64,000 bases of DNA from Bowdeniella nasicola (GCF_001907295.1 NZ_MQVR01000001.1:1-64000), one strand, 5' to 3'. Positions 28,202 through 37,387 are shown, counted from the first letter of the stretch. The notes: generated by a model not told the origin, from the sequence alone. Translations and numbers: made by a program.

Positions 28202-28777
28202 GTGCGCGACGATGACCGGCTGCGCTCGCGCGTCGATGCCATGGCGGCGATCACGACCGTCGAGCTGCTGACCGATACGCCCGCGCTCCGGCATCCGTCG
28301 GTTGGCGCGTCCTACGTCGTGCTGCCCGACGTTGGGGCGCAGCCGTATGACGAGGCCGTCGTCGTCGATGTGCCGCGCATTCCTGCGCCGAGCGAAAACC
28401 GCGGTTGGGTGCCAGTCGATCTGGGAACGGAGTATGAGCCGGCACGCGAGTTCATGATCGTCATTCAGGACGAGGCTGGGCTGCGCTGGTGCGTCGCCGC
28501 GCACCGGGAGGATATCGGTGAGGAAGGCGAATCGGCGCCGACGTATGCACTGCATGTCGTGAGCGACCGGGGCGCGTGTTTTACCGGGTACATCGGTCGG
28601 GAGAACGACGGCAGCTGGCATCCCGAGGCGTCGGCGTTTTGCCGGTGGTCGCCGGTGATTCCGCCGATGCTTCGCGGGGCCGACGAGGCGGCGGCGCGGA
28701 TCTTCGTACTCCGGTGTCGCGTGCGGTTTGGCCTGGCCGGGCGTGGCCCGCGGGGTGGCGGTGCCGGGCGCGGCTGA
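28202..28777 (+). CDS. hypothetical protein
   Basis: A 191-residue soluble protein with no motif that I recognise. The middle reads like a compact alpha/beta domain (GWVPVDLGTEYEPAREFMIV, EAGLRWCVAAHREDIGEEGE, TYALHVVSDRGACFTGYIG, PEASAFCRWSPVIPPML). The last 15 or so residues are Gly/Arg-rich and look like run-on into neighbouring sequence. The GTG start is the first one after the infB terminator. The minus strand is also open across this stretch, but its translation there is Arg/His-rich and not protein-like, so I prefer the plus strand. It converges on the DUF222 remnant. Confidence 0.45.
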   Translation: MRDDDRLRSRVDAMAAITTVELLTDTPALRHPSVGASYVVLPDVGAQPYDEAVVVDVPRIPAPSENRGWVPVDLGTEYEPAREFMIVIQDEAGLRWCVAAHREDIGEEGESAPTYALHVVSDRGACFTGYIGRENDGSWHPEASAFCRWSPVIPPMLRGADEAAARIFVLRCRVRFGLAGRGPRGGGAGRG

Positions 28778-29602
28778 CGTGTCTGGTGCGGGAGTTGGCA
28801 CGTGCGCGTCGGGCTCGATTTCGAGTGGCAGTTCGTCGTGCGAGAGCTCACCGTGTGGAAGTTTCGGGTGCGGGCCGACGTTGCGGGTGGGAGCGACGGG
28901 GCCGGAATTAGGGCCGCTGTCCGGAGTGGGGCCCGCGTCGGGCGGCGGGTTCGGGTTCGTGCGGCGAGCGATCGCCACCAGCGCGTCGAGGTTGCGCGTC
29001 GCCTCACCCGGCACGGCTTCACCACGTCGGCGTTTCATTCGCCAAATCTTCGTCGCTTCCCGCTCAATCGCCTCCAGCAGCGGCGCCGACTGGCTGCCCG
29101 GCAGGTGGCCGCGGATCGAATAACCGCGCACGTCGTCGCCCTCAAAGACTAAGAAGCGCTTCGCGTCCGACAGCTGTTTGATCTTTTCGTCCTGCTGCGC
29201 GCGGGTGCGGGCGCCCTGCAGGTCAATCTCGTCGAGGAACGGCCAGCATTCGTCGGCGGTGTGGCAGATCGTTTTCGCGTTGGCCTCGGAGATGTAGCCG
29301 ATTGCGAGTGTGTGAACGACGTCGGGAAAGCGGGCAAGGCGGCTCGCGTGCTTGACGAAGCGGTCGGCTTCCTTGGTCGGCAGCTGGCAGATTTCGCTGA
29401 TGATCTGCGACGTCGAGGTGCCGCGTTGGCCGCTGCGTTCGTTCTCGACGTGGGCGACGAGGGAGGTCAGTGCGACGGTCGTGTGGCGGTGGGCGACTTC
29501 GAGTTCGTGCCGGGTGCGAGATCCGTCGGTGCGGGGTGCGGCGAGGTGGGGGCGGGGGAGGAGCTCAGGGCTTCCTAGTAGAGCGTGGCCGACGCGATCG
29601 CG
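28778..29602 (-). pseudogene. DUF222 (HNH-endonuclease family) gene remnant without start or HNH domain
   Basis: Read from 29602 downward, one uninterrupted frame encodes the DUF222 core: HELEVAHRHTTVALTSLV, LPTKEADRFVKHASRLARFP, YISEANAKTICHTADE, VRGYSIRGHLPGSQSAPLL and ATRNLDALVAIARRTNP. An in-frame TAG at 29605-29603 blocks it upstream. No ATG, GTG or TTG occurs until a GTG at 29131, deep inside the domain. After a Pro-rich linker the frame stays open to 28169, but no HNH motif appears there. Intact family members have an HNH nuclease at the C-terminus, so both ends are lost. DUF222 genes are multicopy, mobile-like genes in actinobacteria. Confidence 0.7.
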
Positions 29603-29695
29603 CTAAGGGGGTACATCCCGCCTGTGGATAACTTGCTTGGACGTGGATGCGCAGCCGCCGGGTCAAAGGGCCCGGATTTGGTGCGTCGGGCAGCC

Positions 29696-29701
29696 TAAAA
29701 T
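29696..29701 (+). promoter_or_regulatory. -10 box upstream of the transporter-kinase-receiver unit
   Basis: TAAAAT is followed at 6 nt by GTG GCA GAC GTG TAG, a four-codon reading frame, and then by the transporter start at 29773 with its own ribosome site (cggaga). A leaderless mini-ORF is possible but unproven. The -35 is weak. Confidence 0.4.
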
Positions 29702-29772
29702 AGTGACGTGGCAGACGTGTAGCGTCGGCCAGCCGAACAAGGAAGCCCGGCCAGACCGCTAACGGAGACCTG

Positions 29773-31188
29773 ATGCCCACATCGGTACAAACCCGCCCCG
29801 TCGTTCGGCTCGAACGACCCACAACGCTCCAGCTCGTCGGCCTTATCGTCGGCGCCCTCGCGTTTTTCCTCCCCTTCTTCATCCCGATCCCCGGGCTTAG
29901 CCCCGAGGCGCAGCGGATGCTTTCGATCTTCCTGCTTGCGATCGTCTTTTGGGTGACCGAGGCGATCCCGCTCGTCGCGACCGCGGGGCTCGTCATCCTG
30001 CTCGAGGTGCTCACCGTGTCGTCGACGGGCCTGTTCCCCGTCGGGGAGGGGGCGCTCGGCGCGAAGGCGTATTTCGCGGCGCTCGCCGATCCTGTCATCA
30101 TCTTGTTCCTCGGCGGGTTTTTGCTCGCTGACGGAGCGGCGAAGTTCGGGCTCGATAAGAACCTCGCGGCGGTCATGCTCAAACCGTTCCAGGGCTCGGG
30201 GCGGATGACGGTACTCGGGCTCATGTCGATCACCGCGGTGCTGTCGATGTTCATGTCCAATACCGCGACGACCGCGACGATGTTTGCCGTCGTCATCCCC
30301 ATTCTTGCGGTGATGACCGATGCGAAGGCGCGGGCTGGGATTGCGCTGTCGATCCCGGTCGCGGCGAATATTGGCGGCATGGGTACGCCCGTCGGGACGC
30401 CGCCGAATGCGATCGCGCTCGGTGCGCTCGCCGCCAACGGCATCCAAATTTCGTTCCTCAAGTGGATGATGCTCGCCGTGCCGCTCATGCTCGTCGTGCT
30501 CGCGATCGGGTGGTTCGTGCTCGTCACGTTCTTCATCCCGAAGGGGACGAATATTGAGCTTGCGCTGCGTTCGGATTTCGACCGGAGCGCGGCCGCGCGG
30601 ATCTACTACGTCGTCGCGGGGCTGACCGTTGCCCTGTGGATGACCGAGCCGCTGCACGGGATCAACTCGAACGTCGTCGGTTTCATCCCCGTCGCGGTGC
30701 TGCTCGCGACGCAGGTGATGACCGGCGATGACCTGAAAATGCTGCAATGGCCCGTGCTGTGGCTCGTCTCCGGCGGTATCGCACTCGGCGTCGGCGTCGG
30801 CGCGACGGGGCTCGATAAGTGGCTTCTCGGGTCGGTGAACTGGACCGCGATGAGCGTGACGGCGCTCGTCGTCGTGCTTGCGGGGCTCGGGCTGGGCATG
30901 TCGAACGTCATCTCGCACTCGGCGGCGGCGAACCTGCTTATTCCGCTCGCGCTCGGGCTGGGCACGTCGATCTCGCTCGATATCGTGCAGGTCGGCGTCA
31001 TCATTGCGCTCGCGTGCTCGCTTGGCATGTCGTTGCCGATCTCGACGCCGCCGAACGCGATCGCCTACGCGACCGGCGAGGTGTCGACCAAGTACATGGC
31101 GCTCGTCGGCGTCATCGTCGGCGTCGCCGGTGCCGTCCTGCTCGCCTTCGTCATGCCCTGGTTCTGGACGACGCTGGGCGTGCTATGA
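29773..31188 (+). CDS. SLC13/DASS family anion permease
   Basis: A 471-residue membrane protein with about 12 hydrophobic segments. The divalent-anion/sodium symporter signatures are present: FWVTEAIPLVATA, the first SNT motif (MFMSNTATTATM), NIGGMGTPVGTPPNAIALG and the second SPPN-like motif (LPISTPPNAIAYATGE). Family members import dicarboxylates, citrate or sulfate with Na+; the substrate cannot be told here. It overlaps the kinase gene by 4 nt (ATGA), so transporter and kinase are made together, and the kinase may sense transport or the imported anion (inference). Confidence 0.88.
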   Translation: MPTSVQTRPVVRLERPTTLQLVGLIVGALAFFLPFFIPIPGLSPEAQRMLSIFLLAIVFWVTEAIPLVATAGLVILLEVLTVSSTGLFPVGEGALGAKAYFAALADPVIILFLGGFLLADGAAKFGLDKNLAAVMLKPFQGSGRMTVLGLMSITAVLSMFMSNTATTATMFAVVIPILAVMTDAKARAGIALSIPVAANIGGMGTPVGTPPNAIALGALAANGIQISFLKWMMLAVPLMLVVLAIGWFVLVTFFIPKGTNIELALRSDFDRSAAARIYYVVAGLTVALWMTEPLHGINSNVVGFIPVAVLLATQVMTGDDLKMLQWPVLWLVSGGIALGVGVGATGLDKWLLGSVNWTAMSVTALVVVLAGLGLGMSNVISHSAAANLLIPLALGLGTSISLDIVQVGVIIALACSLGMSLPISTPPNAIAYATGEVSTKYMALVGVIVGVAGAVLLAFVMPWFWTTLGVL

Positions 31189-33089
31189 CCGGTGCGCTGC
31201 GCCCGCTGCGGGTCGTCGTCGTCGGGGGAGGAGAGCTCGCCGATCAGGTGCGCGGTGAGCTCGCTCGCGTCGTCGATGAGGGGACGGAGATTTCGCTCTT
31301 CGACGGGGTTGGAGCGGTTGAGAAGCAGCTGCCGAATGACCTCGAGGTGCCGCTCGTCGTCGTCCTGCCGGGGCCCGGCCCCATCGATCAACGCATCGAT
31401 GCGCTCGCGGCGATCGGGCGGCTGCGCGGGGCACGCGTGCTGCTGCTGATTTCCTCGGGCGAGCATGCGGATGTCGCGCGGGCGGTCGATGAGGGGCGGA
31501 TCGACGCGTTTGTTGCCCTGCCGATGACGCAGGGGTTCCTCGGCCAGCATGCGTCCTCCCAGATCGCGCGCTGGCTGCGGCTGCATCACCCGGGGGCGCT
31601 GCCGGTGCTCGATGCTGATGCCGCCTCGCCGACGGCCGATGCGCCGCGTTCGGAACTGCTGCGCGATATGGAGGCATCCTCGCACGTCGTGGAAGGCGAG
31701 CTCGTCGCCGCGATCGAGCGGGCGCTCGGGCCGCGGCCGCGCCTGCACCTGCCGGCGGGGGTGCGACTGACCCGCCAGGGGCGCAGCGTCGACGGGGTTT
31801 TCGTCGTCCTATCCGGGCGCGTCGCCCTCACCCGGCACACCGAGGCCGAGGACCTGCTGCTGCATCATGCGTCGACGGGGCCCGTCGTAGGGCTGCTCAG
31901 CCTGTCGCGTTCGCAAAAGGCGTTTTTCACGTCGACGACCACGACGGACGTCGTCGTCATTCACCTGTCGATCGAGCAGCTCGACCGGGCGCTCGCGCTC
32001 GACCCGGAGGTGGGCGCGGCGCTCGCGGCCGTCGCAATTCGCGGGTTTGCGGCGCGGTTGCTGCGCAGCGAACAGCTGCAGGTGGAGCGCAATGATCTGA
32101 ACATCGAGCTGGAAAAGGAGCGGGCCTCGCTCGCGCGGGCGCTGAAGGATTTGGAGGCCGCGCGCCTGGAGCTCATCGCGCAGGCGCGGTTTGCCACGCT
32201 CGGCGAGCTCGCCGCCGGGCTCGCGCACGAGCTCAACAATCCGGTCGCGGCGCTCACCCGTTCGGCCGATCACCTCGCTGGGGATCTCACCGAGTTGCTC
32301 GGCTCGCACCCCGAAGCGGCGTTCCTCACCGAGATGATGGAATCGGCTCGCACGCGCTCCCCGCGCTCGACGGCCGAGGAGCGACGCCTGCGGCGGGAGC
32401 TGGAGGCGATCACCGATCAAGCAACCGCGTGGCGGCTCGTCGCCGCCGGAATCACGGGCCCCGCGCAGGCACGCGCGGTCCTTGCGCAAGGGGAGGCCGG
32501 CGTCGACCGCTTCGAACTCGCCAGCCGCATCGGCGCCCAACTGCGCGGCATCTCGGTTGCCACGCGCCGCATCACGACGCTCGTCACGTCGCTGCGCTCC
32601 TACGCCCGGCCCGATGACGAGATCGTCGCTGACATCGACGTCGCCGAGACCCTCGACGACACGCTCCACCTCGTCTCCCACCGCCTGCGCGACGTCGAGA
32701 TCGACCGCGATTACCGCGCGACGCGCCGCATCGCCGGGCACCCCTCGCAGCTCGGCCAGGTCTGGACGAACGTCCTCGTCAACGCCGCCGAGGCACTCGC
32801 CGATCACCCGCCGGCCGGCGGCGCCCGCGTCACCATCGCCGCCTTCGACCACGGCGAGGACCACGTGCGCGTCACCATCGCCGACAACGGCCCCGGCATC
32901 CCAGCCTCGGTCCTCCCGCAAGTCTTCCAACCCCATTTCACGACGAAGCACGGCACGGTCCGCTTCGGCCTCGGGCTGGGGCTCGGTCTCGCCGCCCACA
33001 TCGTGCACGAGCACGACGGCGAGATCGATATCGAGTCCGCCCCTGGCGGCACCATCGTCATCGTCGATCTACCCGCAACCAAGGAGTAA
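31185..33089 (+). CDS. soluble histidine kinase with cyclic-nucleotide-binding-like domain
   Basis: A 634-residue protein with no membrane segment. Residues 1-150 form a Rossmann/receiver-like domain (LRVVVVGGGELADQV, VVVLPGPGPIDQRI). About 185-285 is a cNMP-binding-like beta roll (GVRLTRQGRSVDGVFVVLSGRVAL). Then come a coiled linker, a DHp helix with the phospho-accepting His near residue 348 (LAAGLAHELNNPVAAL), and a HATPase domain (QVWTNVLVNAAEAL, IADNGPGIP, GLGLGLAAHIVHEHDG). Like cytosolic kinases tied to transporters, it probably senses an internal signal. A receiver gene follows 3 nt later. Confidence 0.85.
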   Translation: MTGALRPLRVVVVGGGELADQVRGELARVVDEGTEISLFDGVGAVEKQLPNDLEVPLVVVLPGPGPIDQRIDALAAIGRLRGARVLLLISSGEHADVARAVDEGRIDAFVALPMTQGFLGQHASSQIARWLRLHHPGALPVLDADAASPTADAPRSELLRDMEASSHVVEGELVAAIERALGPRPRLHLPAGVRLTRQGRSVDGVFVVLSGRVALTRHTEAEDLLLHHASTGPVVGLLSLSRSQKAFFTSTTTTDVVVIHLSIEQLDRALALDPEVGAALAAVAIRGFAARLLRSEQLQVERNDLNIELEKERASLARALKDLEAARLELIAQARFATLGELAAGLAHELNNPVAALTRSADHLAGDLTELLGSHPEAAFLTEMMESARTRSPRSTAEERRLRRELEAITDQATAWRLVAAGITGPAQARAVLAQGEAGVDRFELASRIGAQLRGISVATRRITTLVTSLRSYARPDDEIVADIDVAETLDDTLHLVSHRLRDVEIDRDYRATRRIAGHPSQLGQVWTNVLVNAAEALADHPPAGGARVTIAAFDHGEDHVRVTIADNGPGIPASVLPQVFQPHFTTKHGTVRFGLGLGLGLAAHIVHEHDGEIDIESAPGGTIVIVDLPATKE

Positions 33090-33092
33090 GCC

Positions 33093-33572
33093 ATGCGTTT
33101 AGCCATCATCGTGCTGGAAGACGAAGCGGAGGTGCGCGCCGCCCTCGGGCGGGATCTGGCGTCCGTCGCGAAGGTCGCGCGCGTCGAATTTGCCGAAGAT
33201 GTGCCCGACGCGTGGGAGGTCGTCGGCGAGATCGACGCCGACGGCGATGTGCTCGCCCTCGTGCTCGCCGATCACCGCCTGCCCGGCACGAGCGGCGTCG
33301 ATTTCCTCGTTCAGATGCAGTCCGATCCGCGCACGGGGCCCGCGCGCACCGTGCTGGTGACCGGCCAGGCCGATCAGGGTGACACGATCAAGGCCGTGAA
33401 CCAGGCGGGGCTCGACCACTACATCGCGAAACCGTGGAAGCCCGACGACCTGCTCGCCGTCGTGCGTGAGCAGCTGACCGACTTCGTCATCGCGTCCAAG
33501 CTCGACCCGCTGCCGCACCTCACAATCCTCGACGCGGTTCGCGCAATGGACTCGCTTCGCGCCCGCTACTAA
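33093..33572 (+). CDS. single-domain response regulator (receiver only)
   Basis: A 159-residue receiver with acidic pocket Glu9-Asp10, phospho-acceptor Asp60 (LADHRLPG), switch Thr90 (VLVTGQAD) and Lys113 in HYIAKPW. The KPW form is typical of regulators such as the HupR group. About 35 residues follow the receiver, too few for a DNA-binding domain, so the output must be another protein. It is 3 nt after the kinase gene, its obvious partner. The next gene, rbfA, follows 10 nt later but is unrelated core. Confidence 0.85.
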   Translation: MRLAIIVLEDEAEVRAALGRDLASVAKVARVEFAEDVPDAWEVVGEIDADGDVLALVLADHRLPGTSGVDFLVQMQSDPRTGPARTVLVTGQADQGDTIKAVNQAGLDHYIAKPWKPDDLLAVVREQLTDFVIASKLDPLPHLTILDAVRAMDSLRARY

Positions 33573-33582
33573 CCTTGAGACC

Positions 33583-34011
33583 ATGTCTGATCCACAACGC
33601 GCCCGTCGGCTTGCCGAACGCATCAAAGTCATCGTCGCGAAGCTCCTCGATACCCGCATCAAGGACCCGCGGCTCGGTTTCGTCACCGTGACCGATGTGC
33701 GGATGACCGGCGATCTGCAGCACGCGTCGATCTTCTACACCGTTTTTGGCGACGAGGAGCAGCAGGCCGGAACGCGGGCCGCGCTCGAATCCGCCAAGGG
33801 CCTCATCCGCTCCGAGGTCGGCAAGGGCACCGGCGTGCGGCTGACCCCGACGATCGAGTTCATCGCCGACGCGCTGCCGGAATCGGCCGCCGCGATCGAC
33901 GATGCGATCAAGCGCGCCGCGGCCGCCGATGCCGAGATCGCCCAGCAGGCGAGCGGCAAAACGTATGCGGGGGACCCCGATCCCTACCGCAAGCCGCGCG
34001 TCGATGAGTAA
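33583..34011 (+). CDS. rbfA: ribosome-binding factor A
   Basis: A 142-residue KH-fold protein for 30S maturation. It shows the family blocks RRLAERIKVIVAKLLDTRIKDPRLGFVTVTDV, DLQHASIFYTVFGDE and the C-terminal LTPTIEFIADALPESAAAID. The start is an ATG just after the receiver gene. It overlaps truB by 8 nt (ATGAGTAA). The usual rbfA-truB-ribF order continues, but it has been separated from infB by 5.5 kb of accessory genes. Confidence 0.95.
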   Translation: MSDPQRARRLAERIKVIVAKLLDTRIKDPRLGFVTVTDVRMTGDLQHASIFYTVFGDEEQQAGTRAALESAKGLIRSEVGKGTGVRLTPTIEFIADALPESAAAIDDAIKRAAAADAEIAQQASGKTYAGDPDPYRKPRVDE

Positions 34012-34888
34012 CGGCCCCAGCGGGTTTGTTCTCGTGAACAAGCCCGCCGGTCCCACCTCCCACGGCGTCGTCGCGGCGCTGCGGCGCTCGCTTGCTACCC
34101 GCAAGGTCGGGCATGCGGGCACGCTCGATCCCATGGCGACGGGGTTGCTCATCGCCGGGGTGGGGCGCGCCACGAGGCTGCTGACGTACCTCGTCGGGCT
34201 CGATAAGGCGTATACCGCGACGATCCGCCTGGGGGAGGCGACGACGACGGACGACGCCGAGGGCGAACTCATGGCCGCGACGGACGCGTTCCGCGTGACC
34301 GATGCGCAGATCCTGGCGGCGCTTCAGGCGTTTCGCGGCGAGATCATGCAGCGGCCGACGCGCGTGTCGGCGATCAAGGTCGACGGCAAACGCGCCTACG
34401 ACCGCGTGCGTGCGGGCGAGGACGTCGAGATCGCCGCGCGCCCCGTGACGATCCACGAGCTCGAGGTGCTCTCCGGTCCGACGCCGGCGACGGGCGCGGG
34501 CGGCGGTGGCGTCGTCGATCTCGACGTGCGCGTGCGGGTCTCGTCGGGCACCTATATTCGCGCGATCGCGCGCGACCTGGGCGAAGCGCTCGGCGTCGGC
34601 GGACACCTGACGCGCCTTGAGCGCACGTCCGTCGGGCCGTTCACGCTCGCCGACGCGAGCGAGCTCGAGGCGCCCGAACTGCTCGAACCGCTTGGCGTCA
34701 TGGGCCGCGTCCTGCCGGTGTGCGAGGTCGATGATGGCGAGGCGAAGGATCTCGCCCAGGGGCGGTTTATCGCGCCGCGCGACTTCGCCGGCGAGTTCGC
34801 GCTGGCCGCCCATGCAGGATCGCTCATCGCCGTCGTCACCGTGCGCGAGGGGCGCACCCGGCCCGTGCTCGTCATGGAGGCGCAATGA
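34004..34888 (+). CDS. truB: tRNA pseudouridine(55) synthase
   Basis: A 294-residue TruB that makes pseudouridine 55 in the T loop. Conserved are GFVLVNKPAGPTSHGVV, the catalytic Asp in KVGHAGTLDPMATGLL, KAYTATIRLG, QRPTRVSAIKVDGKRAYDRVR and GTYIRAIARDLGE. The ATG at 34004 overlaps the rbfA stop. The stop overlaps the ribF start (ATGA), so the three genes are translationally coupled. Confidence 0.96.
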   Translation: MSNGPSGFVLVNKPAGPTSHGVVAALRRSLATRKVGHAGTLDPMATGLLIAGVGRATRLLTYLVGLDKAYTATIRLGEATTTDDAEGELMAATDAFRVTDAQILAALQAFRGEIMQRPTRVSAIKVDGKRAYDRVRAGEDVEIAARPVTIHELEVLSGPTPATGAGGGGVVDLDVRVRVSSGTYIRAIARDLGEALGVGGHLTRLERTSVGPFTLADASELEAPELLEPLGVMGRVLPVCEVDDGEAKDLAQGRFIAPRDFAGEFALAAHAGSLIAVVTVREGRTRPVLVMEAQ

Positions 34889-35832
34889 GCAGCGTCGTCA
34901 CGATTGGCATGTATGACGGCGTGCACCGCGGCCACCAGGCGGTGCTCGCCGCCGCGCGCGCCGAGGCGGATGCGCGTGGCATCCCGCTTATCGTCATGAC
35001 GTTTGACCCCCATCCGGTCAAGGTCCATCGGCCGGACGCGTACCTCACGGAGGTCACGACGCTCGAGCACCGCATCGACCTGTTGCGCGATCTCGGCGTC
35101 GATGAGGTCGACGTCGTGCCCTATTCGCTCGGTTTTGCCGCGCAGTCCCCGCGCGAATTCGTCCAGACGTATCTGCTTGAGCGGCTTGCCGCGTCCTGCG
35201 TCGTCGAGGGCGAAGACGTGCGTTTCGGGGCGGGCAACGCGGGGGATGCGCAGTGCCTGGCCTCGCTCGGCGCCGATCTCGGGTTCGATGTGCGGATCGT
35301 GAGCGACCTGCACGATCCGAAGACCGGGCGACGCTGGTCCTCCACGTGGGTGCGCGAGGCGCTGCTCGCCGGGGACGTGCGCGAGGCCGCCTACGTGCTG
35401 GGCCGGCCGCATCGCGTGCGCGGCGAGGTCGAGCACGGCCTGAAGCGCGGTCGCGAACTCGGCTTCCCGACGGCGAACGTCCACGCCAAGGGCGTCGGCG
35501 TCGTGCCCGCCGACGGCGTGTATGCCGGGTGGCTCGTGCTGTGCGATAACGGCGTGGTGCGCCCACTGCCCGCCGCGATCTCAGTCGGCACGAACCCGCA
35601 TTTCGACGGGGAGCGCCGCACCGTCGAGGCGCACGTGCTCGGGCGCAGCGACCTCAATATTTATGGGCAGACGGTGCAGGTTGAGTTCACCGAGCGGATC
35701 CGTGCGATGGCGAGCTTTGACTCGCTCGACGCGCTGCTGGCCGAGATGGACCGCGATCTTGCCACGACGGCGCGCATCCTTGGCGTGCCGAGTGCCAGCC
35801 GCGTCGATCCGGCAAGCGTAACCGCGAAATAG
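34885..35832 (+). CDS. ribF: bifunctional riboflavin kinase / FAD synthetase
   Basis: A 315-residue enzyme making FMN and then FAD. The N-terminal adenylyltransferase domain has TIGMYDGVHRGHQAVL and MTFDPHPVKV. The C-terminal flavokinase domain has GRELGFPTANV, GVYAGWLVL, SVGTNPHFDG and the late HVLGRSDLNIYGQTVQVEF. The N-terminus is short: the usual residues before the first strand are nearly absent. It closes the rbfA-truB-ribF run. Confidence 0.94.
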   Translation: MSSVVTIGMYDGVHRGHQAVLAAARAEADARGIPLIVMTFDPHPVKVHRPDAYLTEVTTLEHRIDLLRDLGVDEVDVVPYSLGFAAQSPREFVQTYLLERLAASCVVEGEDVRFGAGNAGDAQCLASLGADLGFDVRIVSDLHDPKTGRRWSSTWVREALLAGDVREAAYVLGRPHRVRGEVEHGLKRGRELGFPTANVHAKGVGVVPADGVYAGWLVLCDNGVVRPLPAAISVGTNPHFDGERRTVEAHVLGRSDLNIYGQTVQVEFTERIRAMASFDSLDALLAEMDRDLATTARILGVPSASRVDPASVTAK

Positions 35833-35899
35833 TTTTCGTCTCCGCGACCGAATAACGCAGCGCCGACGGTATTGGCCGCGGCGAGCGGGCCTCGCGCGA

Positions 35900-35905
35900 T
35901 AGTAT
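35900..35905 (+). promoter_or_regulatory. leaderless -10 box of the ArcD-like gene
   Basis: TAGTAT ends 6 nt before the ATG at 35912 and no ribosome site is present. Confidence 0.55.
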
Positions 35906-35911
35906 GGCCTC

Positions 35912-37387
35912 ATGACACGCGAGCAGGGGGAGACGCAACGGCTGAAGGGGCTGGCGCTGCCCGCGCTGACGGCGCTCGTCGTCGGCTCGATGATCGGCGG
36001 TGGCATCTTCGGGTTGCCCTCGCAGATGGCGCGGGCCGCGGCCCCCGGCCCGCTGCTCATCGGCTGGGCGATCACAGGGTTCGGGATGCTCATGCTCGCG
36101 CTGTCCTTCCAGTCACTCGCGATGCGCCTGCCACGGCTCGACGGCGGCGTCTACGGCTATGCGCGCGCCGGGTTCGGTAATTACGTCGGGTTCTGTGCCG
36201 CGATGGGGTACTGGATCGGCGTGTGGATCGGCAATGTCGGCTTCCTCGTACTGCTGATGAGCTCGATCGGCACGTTCGTCCCCGCGTTCGAGGGCGGCAA
36301 TACGCCGATCGCAATCGCCTGTGCTTCCGCGCTGCTGTGGGTCGTGCACTACCTCGTGCTGCGGGGCGTGGAGACCGCGGCGATTGTCAACGTCATCGTG
36401 ACGATCGCGAAGGTCGTCCCGCTCATCGTCTTCATCGTCGTCAGCTTCTTCTCGTTCAAGATCGGCTTTTTGACCCGCGATTTTTGGGGCGAGGGTACGG
36501 TCGTCTCGACCGATGATTTCGCGTCGACGACGCAGCTCGGCAGCCCGATGGCGCAGATCGTCGGGATGATGCTCATTACGGTGTGGGTGTTCTCGGGCGT
36601 CGAGGGCGCGTCGATCTTCTCCCGTCGTGCGCGCCAGCGCCGTGATGTCGGGCGCGCGACGGTCCTCGGGTTCCTGTTCGTGCTCGCGCTGCTCATCGCG
36701 GTGAACCTGCTGTCCTACGGCGTCATGAGCCAGACCGAACTATCCGCCGTGCGCGACCCGTCGCTCGCGGGCGTCTTCGCCCACGTCGTCGGGCCGTGGG
36801 GAGCGAAATTCATCGCCGCGGGTCTCACGATCTCGCTGCTTGGCGTGCTGCTGTCGTGGATTTTGCTCGCGACCGAAATCCTGCGCATCCCCGCGGCCGA
36901 CAACGTCATTCCCACCCGCATCGGTGCGCTCAACTCGCACGGCACGCCCCGCATTGCGCTGTGGCTGTCGGATATCTGCGTCCAGATCGTTTTGCTGTGG
37001 ACGGCGTTTAGCGAAAAAACCTACGAGTTCCTCATCCTGCTCGCCTCGGGCGTCTTCCTCATTCCCTACACCCTCGTCGCGCTGTTCCAGTTGACGTCCT
37101 CGCTGAAGGAATCGGAGGCCGATGCGCAGCAGGTGCGCAAGCGCGACGTCGTCATCGGTGTGCTCGCCACGATTTACGGCCTGTGGCTGATCTATGCCGG
37201 GGGACTGGCCTACTTCCTCGGCTCGATCACCGCCTACCTCGTCCTCACGCCGCTGTACGTGCTTGCGCGTCGTGAAGCGCAGCACCGAAAAGTTTTTAAG
37301 CCCTTCGAATGGGCCGTGCTCGCCGTCCTTATTGTCGGTACCGCACTGTTTGTCTGGATGCTCGCGATGGGACGCGCCAGCTTCTAG
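35912..37387 (+). CDS. ArcD-like basic amino acid antiporter (APC superfamily)
   Basis: A 491-residue permease with about 12-13 hydrophobic segments. The family signatures are MIGGGIFGLPSQMARAA near the N-terminus and FSGVEGASIFSRRARQRRDVGRAT in the middle, as in arginine:ornithine and lysine exchangers of the basic amino acid/polyamine antiporter group. The exact substrate is not certain; no arginine deiminase genes are in the window. It has its own leaderless promoter and is followed by about 150 nt before rpsO. Confidence 0.83.
   Translation: MTREQGETQRLKGLALPALTALVVGSMIGGGIFGLPSQMARAAAPGPLLIGWAITGFGMLMLALSFQSLAMRLPRLDGGVYGYARAGFGNYVGFCAAMGYWIGVWIGNVGFLVLLMSSIGTFVPAFEGGNTPIAIACASALLWVVHYLVLRGVETAAIVNVIVTIAKVVPLIVFIVVSFFSFKIGFLTRDFWGEGTVVSTDDFASTTQLGSPMAQIVGMMLITVWVFSGVEGASIFSRRARQRRDVGRATVLGFLFVLALLIAVNLLSYGVMSQTELSAVRDPSLAGVFAHVVGPWGAKFIAAGLTISLLGVLLSWILLATEILRIPAADNVIPTRIGALNSHGTPRIALWLSDICVQIVLLWTAFSEKTYEFLILLASGVFLIPYTLVALFQLTSSLKESEADAQQVRKRDVVIGVLATIYGLWLIYAGGLAYFLGSITAYLVLTPLYVLARREAQHRKVFKPFEWAVLAVLIVGTALFVWMLAMGRASF

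Noticed and set aside
28169-28777. Minus-strand continuation of the DUF222 frame as a real C-terminal domain
   Set aside because: The translation is Arg/His-rich, lacks HNH residues, and the plus strand there reads as a more normal protein.
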